Below are positions 33,153 to 51,468 of a stretch of 64,000 nucleotides of DNA, one piece after another. Position 1 is the first letter of the stretch; each line of letters begins with the position of its first letter. Origin of the DNA: Primula veris (taxonomy: Eukaryota > Streptophyta > Magnoliopsida > Ericales > Primulaceae); contig OY821748.1 in NCBI GenBank assembly GCA_963682055.1, positions 2,547,001-2,611,000 on the forward strand, given 5' to 3'. Under the pieces are notes generated by a model. It was not told the origin of the DNA. It saw only the letters and a list, made by a program, of their open reading frames with translations, and searched no databases. The position numbers and the translations under genes are program-made.

Positions 33153-34354
33153 TATTTTGCAGATCGTGATATATTTTGCGCTGGCGAGTAACTGAAGAGG
33201 ATTTACACCGAGTTGCAGCTGCAACTGGCGGAGCAGTGCAGACATCTGTCAATAACATCATTGATGAGGTTTTTGGCATTTTTGGTTCATATTTTGTTGC
33301 AAACTTTTTTTCCCGCTCTCTGGCTAATTATAAATCTCACTTTGTTGTATAGGTCCTTGGAGTTTGTGAAATTTTTGAGGAAAAACAATTTGGAAACGAG
33401 CGGTTCAATATATTCAGTGGTTGCCCATCAGGTCAAACAGCCACAATCGTCCTTCGTGGTGGAGCTGATCAGGTTCGTATCTATGTTCTTATGCATGTTT
33501 CTTTTAGTGTGCTATTCTATTTCTAACAAGTCACTACTGTTTATCAATGCTTATGCTAAAGCCCTCGAGGTAATTTTTAGCAGAATCGACATTTTTGGTT
33601 GTGTTAATTTGCTAAAATGCTTTTGTGTAGTTTATGTTTAGAGCACCTTAGATCGATTTACTTGGCTGTAAGATGCAAACGTACATCACAGCTGCATATG
33701 AGTATTTAATATTATATCAAGTTTTTGCTCTTTGATGTTTGTTTTAGTAAATGTAGCTGATGGTATATAGGGTCTTTTGATTGGGAATCCAAAGGGAAGT
33801 TAATCTAGATATTTTAACCACCTCTTCTGTCCAATAACAGAAAGTCTTGAGTTTATGTATCTGATGCATTATAAGAAGGCTAACCATGTTAGATTTAAAG
33901 TTGTATCATAGCACTAGAAAAGATGACCGTTCTGGCGTTTTCATAAACATGTTTCTTTGCCTCATTAGTGGTCATCAGAGGAATACTTACAAGTGCATAA
34001 ATATGTTAAATATGAATTTGTATCGTAGTATTAGGAAAGATATCTGTCGTTCTAGACAACTTGTTAAGTCATCAACATGCTTCTCTGCTTCATCAATAGT
34101 CTTCAGGGACACTCACAAGTGTATTACTGTAATCTATTAAGAAAATGGAAGTACCTCTCCTCTCTACTTGTGCTTCTTTCGATACAATTTTTGGTTGAAC
34201 TGTAGAGGCATTTTCTTTCTGTTTTTCAACGATGAGGTTTGAGAACATTTGACAATTTATCCCTGACATCTTGGTGCAGGTTATTCCTCGTCAACTTTGT
34301 GATAATGCTGGCTTTGATGCAACTGATGTGCTAAACAAGTTGAGACAAGAGCAT
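33153..34354 (+). pseudogene. CCT7: Captured fragment of chaperonin CCT subunit eta (TCP-1 eta)
   Basis: Four exon pieces are recognisable and still separated by introns. 33153-33268: YFADRDIFCAG, then frameshifted, VTEEDLHRVAAATGGAVQTS and VNNIIDE. 33353-33472: [20 protein letters not shown] followed by [20 protein letters not shown]. About 33530-33570: LLFINAYAKALE. 34280-34354: [20 protein letters not shown] followed by LRQEH. The intact protein is a subunit of the cytosolic TRiC/CCT folding ring. Here the first about 330 residues are absent, a one-base deletion disrupts the first piece near 33184, the exon beginning FIEEAERSLHDA is missing, and there is no proper C-terminus. It cannot encode a functional subunit. 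Retained introns show capture at the DNA level, consistent with transduplication by the surrounding CACTA element. Confidence 0.85.
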
Positions 34355-34379
34355 GTAATCTTACTAGGATTGGAACGTT

Positions 34380-35159
34380 GATGTTTAATCGGTCATGGAA
34401 GTATGTGAACCGTTTAAGTAGGTTATGACATTTTAATATTTTGGGCATGTAATATTGTTAGTATCGGTACTGTTACGGAATATGAATTCGGTTAAATTTT
34501 GTTTATGATTATTATAGCATGTTATTTGGCTTGTGGATTAGTTTTATTTATATCTATTAATGTTTACTTAATAAATTTATTATTTATTTAATTAATAAAA
34601 TTAATTCTGTTAATTGTATTAAAATATTTTTTTATTTAAATAATTACACTAGTGTGACGGAATTGGCACGGGTTTGTCATATTGATAAATTTCTAATATA
34701 TATTAAATTAAATATCAAAATAAAATATATATTATAATAAAAAAATTGCGACGAAATAGCCATGTATATTCGTGGGTAACTATTCACTGTTATACTATAT
34801 TTATATTGTAATTTATTCTATATAATTGGTTTTGTGAGACTTTTGCTACGGAATTTTGTAGTAACATCAAAACTTAGAGACGGAAAATCCGTCGCTATAA
34901 TGTCACTAAATACAAAACTTAGAGACGGAAAATCCGTCGCTATAATGTCACTAAATACAAAACTTAGAGACGGAAAATCCGTCGCTATAATGTCACTAAA
35001 TAGCTACGGAATAAGATTTCCGTAGCAAACATTTAGCCACAAGCACTTTAGCTACGGAAATCAGAGACAGAAATTTTCGTCACAAAGAGCCAATCTGCGA
35101 CGGATTTCACGTTTTAGCGACGGAAAAATCCGTCGTTGTATTGCTGTTGTGTTGTAGTG
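34380..35159. repeat. Right subterminal region of the large CACTA element, with three 45-bp repeats
   Basis: Many copies of GACGGAAAATCCGTCGC-type words occur here, as in CACTA subterminal binding-site arrays. Three perfect 45-bp units lie at 34869-35003. Because 45 is divisible by three, they create a spurious short open frame repeating TKLRDGKSVAIMSLN. The region ends with GTTGTAGTG at the element terminus. Confidence 0.75.
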
Positions 35160-35171
35160 TACTTAACATAA

Positions 35172-35348
35172 CACTACAAAAATAATCAAATTGCAGACAT
35201 AAATAGTGACTTTTTTGTTTTCCAAACTCTTAATTAATCGGAACGGCATAGCAACAAATTTTAATTTTACTAATAAATAGAAGTATTATTATGTAGCGAC
35301 AAATTTAGGTATTTGTCCGTCCCTGATTATAACCAAATTTTTGTAGTG
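35172..35348. mobile_element. CACTA-type MITE with TAA target duplication
   Basis: A 177-bp element starting CACTACAAAAATAATC and ending CCAAATTTTTGTAGTG, flanked by TAA (35169-35171 and 35349-35351). It lies only 12 bases outside the large CACTA element and has different internal sequence. Non-coding. Confidence 0.85.
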
Positions 35349-35680
35349 TAACACCAGGGACATGATCACAAAACGTAAACTTGGAATAGTAATTAAGCAA
35401 CTAAATTTAATCCAACTGGACAAAAGCTACACTTGATTAAGAAATTCAAGTACCTATACATAACACCTCATTTTTTTTTTATCCAAATGGACAACGCCGA
35501 TACATGAAGTTATAATTTTGTGTGTCAAATTTCGACCCAACTATATACAAGACCTATGCATGAAGGTTTAATCCAAATGGACAAGACCTGTGCATGAAGT
35601 TATTTGGATAAGACCTGTGCATGAAGTAATTAATTAACCATCTCAATTTTAGAAATAATTATATACGATGCTTTCTACAC
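35349..35680. other. Intergenic DNA with short direct repeats
   Basis: Variants of GACAAGACCTGTGCATGAAG recur near 35540-35630. No coding sequence. Confidence 0.45.
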
Positions 35681-35818
35681 GGAAGCAGAGAACTTCACTC
35701 TGAGTCAGGTTACTTTGATTTCACAGTCATTGGATCTATTTAAAAAAATTAACTGTATCAGATCCAATGGCTGTGGAAAGCAGAGTAACCCTGACTCAGA
35801 GTCAGGTAATCTGCTTCC
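35681..35818. mobile_element. 138-bp MULE-like hairpin element with perfect 9-bp target duplication
   Basis: Both ends read GGAAGCAGA/TCTGCTTCC. The arms are near-perfect inverted repeats containing CTCTGAGTCAGG and CATTGGATCT, separated by about 22 bases. TTTCTACAC flanks it exactly on both sides (35672-35680 and 35819-35827). A 9-bp duplication with long inverted arms is typical of Mutator-like MITEs. Confidence 0.85.
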
Positions 35819-35827
35819 TTTCTACAC

Positions 35828-38441
35828 ACGCTTTCTACGCGTTTATGTGCCTGATTTAAATACGCTATTACATGTGTCCGGTATACAGTCAAACATGAAT
35901 ACTCCGTATAAGAATAACTATAGTAATGAAAAATCCCGATCCCAACTCGAGCAGGTTTAAAATAGGAATAAACTCTCTATTGTCATATTTCGCAGTTTTT
36001 TATGATCACGTTAGTTATAAATCCACATCCTTATAGGAATAAAATACATTTCATTACAAGAATATATATATATATCTAGTTACAATAAATTTATGATGAT
36101 GTAAAATACTTATGCAAGGTTGTTTGCGATGATTACTTAATTTTTTGTGTTGCTATCACATATTTTAATTTGCGCGTCCGTACTAGCTCGTCGACATGGA
36201 TACCATCTTATTGAAGCTAAAACATTTCTAACTTGTCAATCATTTTAAAAGCTTCTTGACATAAAACATTTTGTATTTCTATACTATCATCCCCTGAGTT
36301 ATTTTCTTCTGCATCTTGCCTAATTCCAGCAATGATTTATTAATCGGTTAAAATATTTGTTTTCTAGTATTTGTTTAAGTAAACTTTTTTATAGATTCAT
36401 TTGTTTGTTTTAATTTGTAATGAATCATGTATATGTATCTAATATTATGTAAATACATATATTTTTAATTTTTTTAATATGTAAACTCTATATAAGAATA
36501 AACTCGTTATAATAATATATTTTTTATGATTTCCGCAATATCACTGTACAGGTTTTTGTGTATTTGTGTTTATAGTAGTTTTAGTCATAAGATTGGAGCA
36601 GATTGTATAGGCGTTACCCTTTATAATATTATTTGTTAAAAATCAGTATCACTTTAAAATTTAAACAAAATTCATCGGAAATAATAAATCTTATCCAATA
36701 TCATTAACAGACTCATTTGACCAGAAATGATTGACCAGCACCATTGACATATTAAACTTAAATATTTACGTTCCACATATATAAACCACAGAAAACGTTT
36801 AGCTATATCTTGTATTATTAAGCATGAGTATATTAGTAGTTTGTTTTATATGTAACATTGTGTTATTAAATGACTGATTTGTAACCATTCTTGAATAAGT
36901 GTATTAAACTGTAAATTGGATTTTGACAGACCAATTATGTGTATTCTATAACTTGAATGACTTGTTTGTAAATAGGAGAAACTATATTATAAATAGTTTC
37001 TCCAATTTATTATTTTGATATATGAAAATTCAGTTTTACAATATCTCTCTCTCTATATTCTGCCTAAAAATCGTTTATATATAAATGTATTAATCAATCT
37101 CATATGGAGGTTTGTGATTTTCTACATGTATAGTAATCTATATTTAAAATAATAATAATTAAGAATGACTCTCTCACAGGGTTTTTCATTTTATTTTGTT
37201 GGATTTTAATTGGTTGTCATAAACCACGTTCATTTGCTCTAATATTGCAAACCTTACAAACCTCATACAACTTATTATATGTTGACAATCGCAACTTGTT
37301 GTTTTAAAGCACAAAAACAAAATATGTAGAGAGACAAAAAACAATAAGCTTTTGTAAAATAGTATAATATATATGAATGATAAAAAGAGTTTGATGGCTG
37401 ACCGTGCTCCCAAACATGAAAGAGACTAGTTGTGTGAATAATAAACACACAAAGTCCATATTCACATAAATTCTTACCAAAACATGATACGAAACTAAAA
37501 TATAACAATTTGGTCAAAAAAACAAGCGTAATCGTCTACATATAATAATATAAAAACCAATGGCGATCGTAGGCATCTAGGCGTATGTCCACTTCCAATA
37601 TTTTTTCTAGAAAAGTATCGTCCGTATACTATGGTTTATGAGGGTGTAAATTTTCTCAATTTATATATAACTAACATCATATTTTCATCAAGTTATACGT
37701 TTTTTCATCTGTATTTGTAATTATTTTTCGATTATATTTTCTGAATCAACATTCTATTTTATTTCTAAAATATTTGTTCAAAAAATCTTTAAAATCTGAT
37801 CTTTTATATTTATTTTTGCCATTTATTAATAATACTTTCTTATAAATTATCAAAAAATAATTAAACATAAAAAAATATAAAATATCAAAATTTACAGATT
37901 TTTTTTAAACAAATATTTTAAATAAATTATTAAAAAAACAATTAAACATAATTTTTTATTAATACAGTCAACTTAAGAAAATTGGCACCCCGAGTACTTA
38001 ACCGAAAAGTCGAAAACAAATGAAATACCACATGGACACAAGACGACAAAACCTTGCTCACGTGTCAAACTTGTTACCCCCTTATTAATGTTCATGGTCA
38101 TGTGTCAATCTTTTTAATATTGGACTAACTAACATTTAAATAAAATACAAATAAACTAAAAATTACCAGTATAGTATGCATAAATTGTAATTTAAATAAA
38201 AATATATTTTAAATATCAATATAAAAATAATTGATATATATATATAATTGTCAAAGTTTTTTAGGTAATATTTTAGGATTTGTGCAAATTCTATTCAGGA
38301 CAAAAAGCCAGCTTTCTCTCTCCTCTTTAACTTTAGTTTGGACATATCTGACTGGTTGTACCCCTATGTATATATCTACCTTCCCCTGTTTTTTCAAAAC
38401 CATATTCACATTACTTTAATTTCACTATTTTATCTTAAAAA
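35828..38441. other. AT-rich intergenic DNA upstream of the F-box gene
   Basis: No gene recognised; short open frames on both strands have no coding character. A TA-rich stretch lies near 38232-38250. The last 200 bases should contain the F-box gene promoter. Confidence 0.5.
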
Positions 38442-40512
38442 ATGGAAAACCCATTTGGGAAAGAAGGTGTTAAGGATGAGGGAATCGATGAATTGGGTTG
38501 TGAAAGTGTGAAGAAGAGAAAAGGGGATGCTCTGTTTTTTCAGGATCCTTTAGGACTGTTTGGTTATGATATTATGATCATGATTTTAAGTCTACTCGAC
38601 ACATGCAGCGTGGCACAGTCTCTCCTTGTTTCTCGTGCTTGGCACGGTGTCGCTTCCAGTGACAGAATCTGGGGAAATAAGGTAATTTTGTTTTTTTTTT
38701 GGTTTGTTTGTAATGTTTTTTAATGTTTTCGGTTTCAGTTTTTGATGTCTTTGGTTAGTTAAGGTGAGTTTAAAAACTGGCTTTTTGTAAAAATAAATAA
38801 TAGTTACAGCCTGAATTAGTTCAATAAGCAAGATTATTCATGTTCTAATAAATTTAATAAGTACTACTCACCAAAAATATGTTAGAATTTGAAGCTCTCT
38901 CACACGTGCATTAGAGTTTGGAAAAGAAAACATTTTTTGTTCATGAATTCATTATTTAATAATCAATATTCATGCTTTTCCTTTAAATTAGAGACAACAG
39001 AAGGGTACCGGATGATGATCTCAAGTGGAGATATTGGATAATTGGAGAAATGATAAAACGGTAAATTAACGTTGTAAGAATACCGTTAATTCTCCACTTT
39101 GTTATAAATTTACATGCACTTAATCAGTAACCTCGTATCTTGTTACATTCTAAATTTTGTTCTCTACAAGAGTAATATTTTGGAAATTATTCAAGAAAAT
39201 GTGCTCCAACAAGTCCGACACGAAAAGGAATTTCCGGATAATTACCTTAATAACTCGCAAATGTTGAAAAATTGTAACAAACAGAACGAACATGATTTTC
39301 TCCCAAGTCTAGTTGTTCCTTGTGAGTTCTGATATTCGCATCTGTGTTGTGATACCTTTAGATTAATTTTGTATGTTATAGATAAACGCTTTGCTTTTTT
39401 ATGCATTATAGTGTGAGGAGTTATGGCTTGCTAAAGCGCACATACCTAGATCATCACAAGTCCATGGCTTGTCCAAGTTAAAGGCTTACTCAATCTCTGT
39501 CATGGATGGCAAACGAGTGAGTTACTCCCATCATCATTTGTCAATAATACCTCTGTAATACAACTGTTATTATAGAAAGTCCAAATATTTTGTCCTGCTT
39601 TTTTTGCTAATACGCCATTTGTTTATGTTAGAGCCGCATCACGAGGGAAGATCTATGCGGTCATGCTTGGGAGTTCCACTTTAACAAGGTAAGTCTAGGC
39701 AGATCCATTTTTGTTTAATTTGGGTCTTGTAGGAGAATTCACATTAACTTATGAGAAGCTTTTCCTTAACGAGTTCAAGAAAACAAAAACAAAAACATAA
39801 CACTGCCCCAATCGTATATTCTCTTAATTTCCAGGATACAATAATTTCGAGCGTTGTTTCTGTTTAGTACTATAGTTGTCCATCTTGACAAAATTTGAAG
39901 ATTTTCTTATTACTAAAATTTTGCCACTTATTTTAATTGAAAGCTTTTTTTAAGAGCAATTCTGCCCATCATAATAAGAAACTTTCCCGAAATAAATTCC
40001 ACCCCCTCCCCTGATCATCCTGATTCCACCACTGACTATCAACTAACTAGTTAAAAACATACTCGTATGCGAGCCTAGATAGCATGGGTATTTTCACGAT
40101 ATTTAAAATCCTACAAGTTCAAGAAAACGAAAAGTCATAATAATTTTTTATATTTAGTCTCAATTTTTCTTGATCTCAGGCTGCACCAGAATACTGGCGA
40201 AATCTAGATCCTTACTGGAAAGGGACAGATCCCCTAATGCGTCGCTACTTTCACCCAGACGGGAGCCTGTCAGCGGACCCCACAGACAAAGTATGGGGCG
40301 GGCATGAGTGTTGCTATACGGTAGTCACTAGCATTGTAGAAGAAACAAACCAAATAAGAGAGCACTATGTGAGGATCAACAAGTGGCCTTATCTGTCGTT
40401 GTCAAGGAAGCCAGACTGGAGTTGGGAAATGTCAAACGCAATATTTAGCTACACGAGCGTCCCAGACGCTGATATCGATGGAGGGACGGGCCCACTTTTT
40501 GAATTTACTTGA
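38442..40512 (+). CDS. F-box protein with C-terminal W-rich domain (244 aa, 4 exons)
   Basis: Expected to be a substrate-recruiting subunit of an SCF (Skp1-Cullin-F-box) ubiquitin ligase; the target is unknown. Exons: 38442-38681, 39412-39516, 39632-39688, 40180-40512, with GT-AG junctions all in phase 0. The F-box covers about residues 35-80 (PLGLFGYDIMIMILSLLD then SLLVSRAWHGVASSDRIWGN). The C-terminal part is rich in aromatic residues and conserved in a plant F-box subfamily: LCGHAWEFHF, YWRNLDPYWKGTDPLMRRYF, VWGGHE, PDADIDGGTGPLFEF. The start codon is the first ATG after an AT-rich leader with a TATATATATAA stretch about 200 bases upstream. No kelch or LRR repeats are present. Introns are 66 to 730 bp long (intron 2 is 115 bp, intron 3 491 bp). 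Confidence 0.88.
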
Positions 40513-42093
40513 GTCGCAATATAGTATGTTATGTCGGTTTTGTTTTTCATGTTTCTGTGTTTTGAAGTTGAAAGTTGAGATTTTCACAACTTGTATTTGT
40601 ATGTTTTCGTGAAAGAGCCACGAAGTATGATCAACCTTTGGTAGAGCTAGAGAGAACCACTCTAGTTTTTTCTTGAGTTTGCAAAATTATAGGTAGTTGA
40701 TATCGGTTTTGCAATATCATGTTCTTGGGAAGTGAATTGTCTAGTTTCTATGCGTAGGAAACCATGTATTGTAAAACTAAAAAGTGTTGGTGTTTAAGTG
40801 AAATTATATCTTCTGTGTTTGATTACGGCTTATCTGCTTGCAATTCTTAAGCTTAATCTAAGCTGGACTGTGTTCAGAGACAAACTCTTTAGATTTTCGC
40901 TTCATAGTGCATGTAAAACTCATCAAGACGAACTTTTTTGGCAGAAATCTGCAAGCAAACAAGCTTCTCTAGGATTGGTGGTCTCTGTTTGGTAATACCA
41001 AAACTATCTCTGAAAATAAGTTGTAAATTGCTTATTGGTTATAGTCCCTTGTTGCCTCCTATCCGGCCCGAAAAATTACGTCCTTATATTATGTATAATG
41101 TATAACAGAAAGTTATATCTGATATATTTTTATCAGAACCAGATGTTTCTTGAAATAAAGCCATGCGAACATAGCGGACCTAAAATACCTTTTGCGCTAT
41201 CTTAAAAAAAAACTCCTGAAGTCTCTGATTTTACATCACCAATTCCCTATGACATTACAATATACTTAACACAGCTTTTTTAATCCATATCAACCATTGG
41301 AGCTTGTTTGGTGTATCTTTAAGCTCGTCCCACTTACCACAGAATACACACATGACACATCCTAAAGAATATAGATAAGAATCTTACAAACAAAAACATC
41401 ATATTATTACGACAATGGCACTTGTTGTGCTATTAAAACACACTAGCTCCCAGTTTTTAGATGAGCCGGAGACATGTAGGCCCCGTAGAGCGTCGCGACA
41501 CTCCCATAATTATAAATAGTTCATTTTTTTACTTCACATTTGAAATAGTGATTTGGTCCCATTGGTCTTTTCACTTGCTACTGCTTTTAAGTTTGGATTT
41601 CAGCTCCCCATTTACAATTTCTAAACTTAAACAAGTAAAGTTAGAACTGCAAAAATCATCAGTGTGATTGTAAATACGGACCAATCAGAATTCATGCAAT
41701 GAGACTTGATATTGTAAATTATACTATTTTTTCCTGTTGGTAATACCATAAGCACTTTTTTCTCTTTAAATTTTAGTACAACTTTTGAGACTTTGAAGGT
41801 CGTGTCAGTGAATCAAATTTGCTTCTAGGACCAAGATGAGACAGCGTTCCTGTTTTAAATTGCAGTCAAACACACCTTGGATAGCAGATCGCATGCCGTA
41901 TATATAATTCACGAAGATAATTAGTATATAGAAGCTTAAATAACTTCATTATTTATCAGTATACGATCACTGCGCCATACGGAAACTCCAGTTCCCTAAC
42001 ACGGCTCTAGAAATCTTTATTGGTTCTATGTCCAGTCATGAATTTTGTAAAATTTGAAAGTCAAAGGTGGCGGCAAGTACGTATTTTTTCTAA
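40513..42093. other. Intergenic DNA after the F-box gene
   Basis: Contains the 3' untranslated region of the F-box gene (first few hundred bases). Beyond that no gene was recognised; short open frames lack codon bias or known motifs. Confidence 0.5.
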
Positions 42094-42488
42094 TTAAAAG
42101 CCAGCAAGTCTAACTTCCCAATAACGCGTATATTTGATGGTCGGTACACACAGATCGCACATTGTATATGCGGTTTTGTTCCAAACATCAAAGACTGCTT
42201 CCTTCTCACGCCAATAAAAACGACTAAAGTATAGAGTCCTCCCCCTGCAGGACCCCCCACCCATTATCATCGAAATAGAAAACAAACTCTTTTATTATTA
42301 CGCACTTCATGCATAGCACGGTCGTCATCTCCGGATTTGCATTGAACCCTCAAAGGTGAGGGTGTATTTGCGACCGTACTGACGATTTTTTGCATGACTT
42401 CGCGATCTGATTCTGCTCTTGGAGGAAAAATGAAATCCCAAAAGTTGGACGATAATGCAAAATCTGCTAACAAAGATGACCGAAACAA
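42094..42488 (-). pseudogene. Broken S1/SPH self-incompatibility homologue
   Basis: A third family member on the minus strand. The first frame gives ANTPSPLRVQCKSGDDDRAM then HEVRNNKRVCFLFR and hits a stop. The reading continues in another frame with RTLYFSRFYWREKEAVFDVW, then a divergent tail ending EVRLAGF. The join lies near 42270-42290. Besides the frameshift, the second conserved cysteine is replaced by Ser (LYFSRFYW) and the final CxW...PDGFY motif is degraded. No convincing signal peptide precedes it. Most similar in pattern to the copy at 19.0 kb (NTPSPL against NSPSPL), which suggests a shared origin. Confidence 0.8.
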
Positions 42489-42900
42489 ATACTTTTATAG
42501 TTCTTCACATAGTTATTAGTTCTTCCACTGGGCGGATTTTGGAAGTATCGCAAAGCACAACTTAATCCAAAATAACATCAAAATGTAAAAAAAATTTAAA
42601 CTCTTAATATGGCCGAGTAAATAGTGTGTGTTTTTGCTTGATTTAATAAAGAAGTTTAGATAAACTAAAATTTTAATGGGATTAAAATCTCAGATTGTCA
42701 CAATAAATAATGGTATAATTTGAGTCTCGACTTGGGCAACAAGCCAAGATAAAGTTAGTTAATATAACTTTGAAGTACCGTTTGCAAATCTTGTATGATT
42801 AGTAAACATTGAGGACTAAATTGTAATATTCACATAGTAAATAAATCCCTTAAACCCATATTCTGGTTTTCATAAAACCCTAAAAGCTGCTTCTAGAGCC
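42489..42900. other. Intergenic/promoter region of the CPN60 gene
   Basis: No gene seen. The final part (AAACCCTAAAAGCTGCTTCTAGAGCC) contains a telo-box-like AAACCCTAA motif, common in promoters of plant translation and mitochondrial biogenesis genes. Confidence 0.45.
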
Positions 42901-42927
42901 TTCGTCTCTCTTTCTCTCTCTCTCTAT

Positions 42928-42969
<42 letters not shown>
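42901..42969. repeat. CT then TA microsatellite in the CPN60 5' UTR
   Basis: A (CT)n run is followed by a long (TA)n run that ends two bases before the start codon. It parallels the arrangement at 1381-1448. Confidence 0.9.
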
Positions 42970-50034
<7,065 letters not shown>

Positions 50035-51468
50035 GAATGATGACATTGAAACCCTTGTTTTAGGACTTCTACTCTAATTAGGGTCTTGTTTCTTAAGTTA
50101 TGTATTGTGCCAGGATTAAAATCGAACAAATGTAATCACATCGAGAGCGTTCGGTTTCATGTGTGCTGTTTTATAGAATTGTTCTTTTAGTATGTTAAAT
50201 GTTCATATATTGCAAACAGCTGGTGGTCGATGTTGTTTTTTGTTTTAACACGATATCTTTTTGTTGAAACATCACCATACAGTCGAAGATCTAGATAGCT
50301 ATTTTAAACTTTTGCTTAGAGATATATCATATATGGGTTAGTTGGAAAATGAAGAAATGATGCCTAGAATATATTACTACTTTCAGATATAGGTTCGTAA
50401 TAGTGATGTGGCTAATTGATACTAGTTCTTTACAATAAAGGATCACCGATAATTGTGCTTCTTTTGCATTTATATATTATACCCCTACTTGCTTGCTTTT
50501 GAGTTTGGAATTTTCTTTTTACTCAAATAAGCTCTCGTTTTGTTTTAAGAAAAGCGGTGGACACTAGTCGCGCTTTCTAAGGTATCATTTTGCCCAACTT
50601 ATAAGTAATACACATTTGAGTCCACTTTATTACACAAGATATGGAGTGCTTTTCATTTTATTACACCAAACACCCCTTTAATGAGCTAGAGGGGAGGCCA
50701 AGGAAAGCCGAAAACCAAACAAAAAATGGGGAAGTAAATGTTAAAAATTAAATACTTTAAATAAAATTAAACGTGAAATAACTTAAAATATCATAGTTGC
50801 AGGAAGAGAAACAGAAACTGGAAGCGGAAAACTAATACAATACGTGAAAAAGATAAAGAAATATTCAAAAATCCACTCATCAAATATTGAACTAGCGGAA
50901 ATAGGATGGACAAGTGAGCGAGCATCTAGTTGTAGTCATAGTTGTCCGGATGGACAAGTGAGAGAGCATCTAGTTGTAGTCATAGTTGTCCGGATGGGAA
51001 ACAAATTTTTTTTGAAAAAATAAATAAAATTTACACGTGAAATAATAGTAATCGAGAAACGAGAAGCAAAAAATAGGAAACGTGATTTTCGAAAGTGGAA
51101 CGGTAACTATGATTGTAGTACTTAAAAAAAAGAGGCAATAAACGGTAAATGAAAAACGACAACTCTGGAATTATTTGACAGTAGTAGTATCAAGTTTGGT
51201 TACCTAATTAAAATAGTAAAAATTACCAAAACATATAACTTTTCAAGTCTAATTAGTAAAAAGTAAAAACTATAAATCAAAATTTTTATTTCCAAAATAT
51301 ATCACTCTAATAAATTTGTTTAATTATATGTTTGTATGCATGGTTTAATCGTATGTTTTGCTAATGTACATTTAAAATATTTGATAATAAAGGTTACAAA
51401 ATCAAAAAGCTAAGTTTAGAGCACAGCTGAGTGTAATTAAGATCTCATCTCTCTCTCTCTCTAAAAAA
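50035..51468. other. Intergenic DNA between CPN60 and the GT14 gene
   Basis: The first about 150 bases are the CPN60 3' region. A 44-bp unit is duplicated in tandem at 50904-50991 (GGATGGACAAGTGAG then CATCTAGTTGTAGTCATAG). A CT run lies just before the GT14 start codon. No other gene seen. Confidence 0.6.

Larger units (their letters stand above)
22783..35159. mobile_element. 12.4-kb CACTA (En/Spm) element carrying captured sequence and a nested Copia
   Basis: The left end CACTAAAAAAAAC (22783) and right end TGTTGTAGTG (to 35159) are flanked by the same 3-bp sequence, TAC (22780-22782 and 35160-35162). Subterminal regions on both sides carry the same ACGGAAAATCCGTCGC / CTACGGAAATTCCGTC motif family, which is diagnostic of CACTA elements. 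Without the nested Copia (23243-30176 plus one duplication) the element would be about 5.4 kb. It contains a Transposase_24-like remnant (32.6-32.9 kb), an intron-containing CCT-eta fragment (33.2-34.4 kb) and a captured 5'-end-like segment near 31.56-31.66 kb. No TNPD/TNP2-type transposase was recognised, so it is probably non-autonomous. Pairing of these two ends is inferred from the TSD and shared subterminal repeats. Confidence 0.75.

Noticed and set aside
34869..35003. Possible CRISPR-like array
   Set aside because: The units are directly adjacent tandem repeats without spacers, in a plant transposon terminus.
34834..35025. Open frame with three identical 15-residue repeats (RDGKSVAIMSL type)
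   Set aside because: It is produced by three 45-bp repeats in a CACTA subterminal region; no start context, no homology, and the repeat motif is a known type of transposase-binding array.
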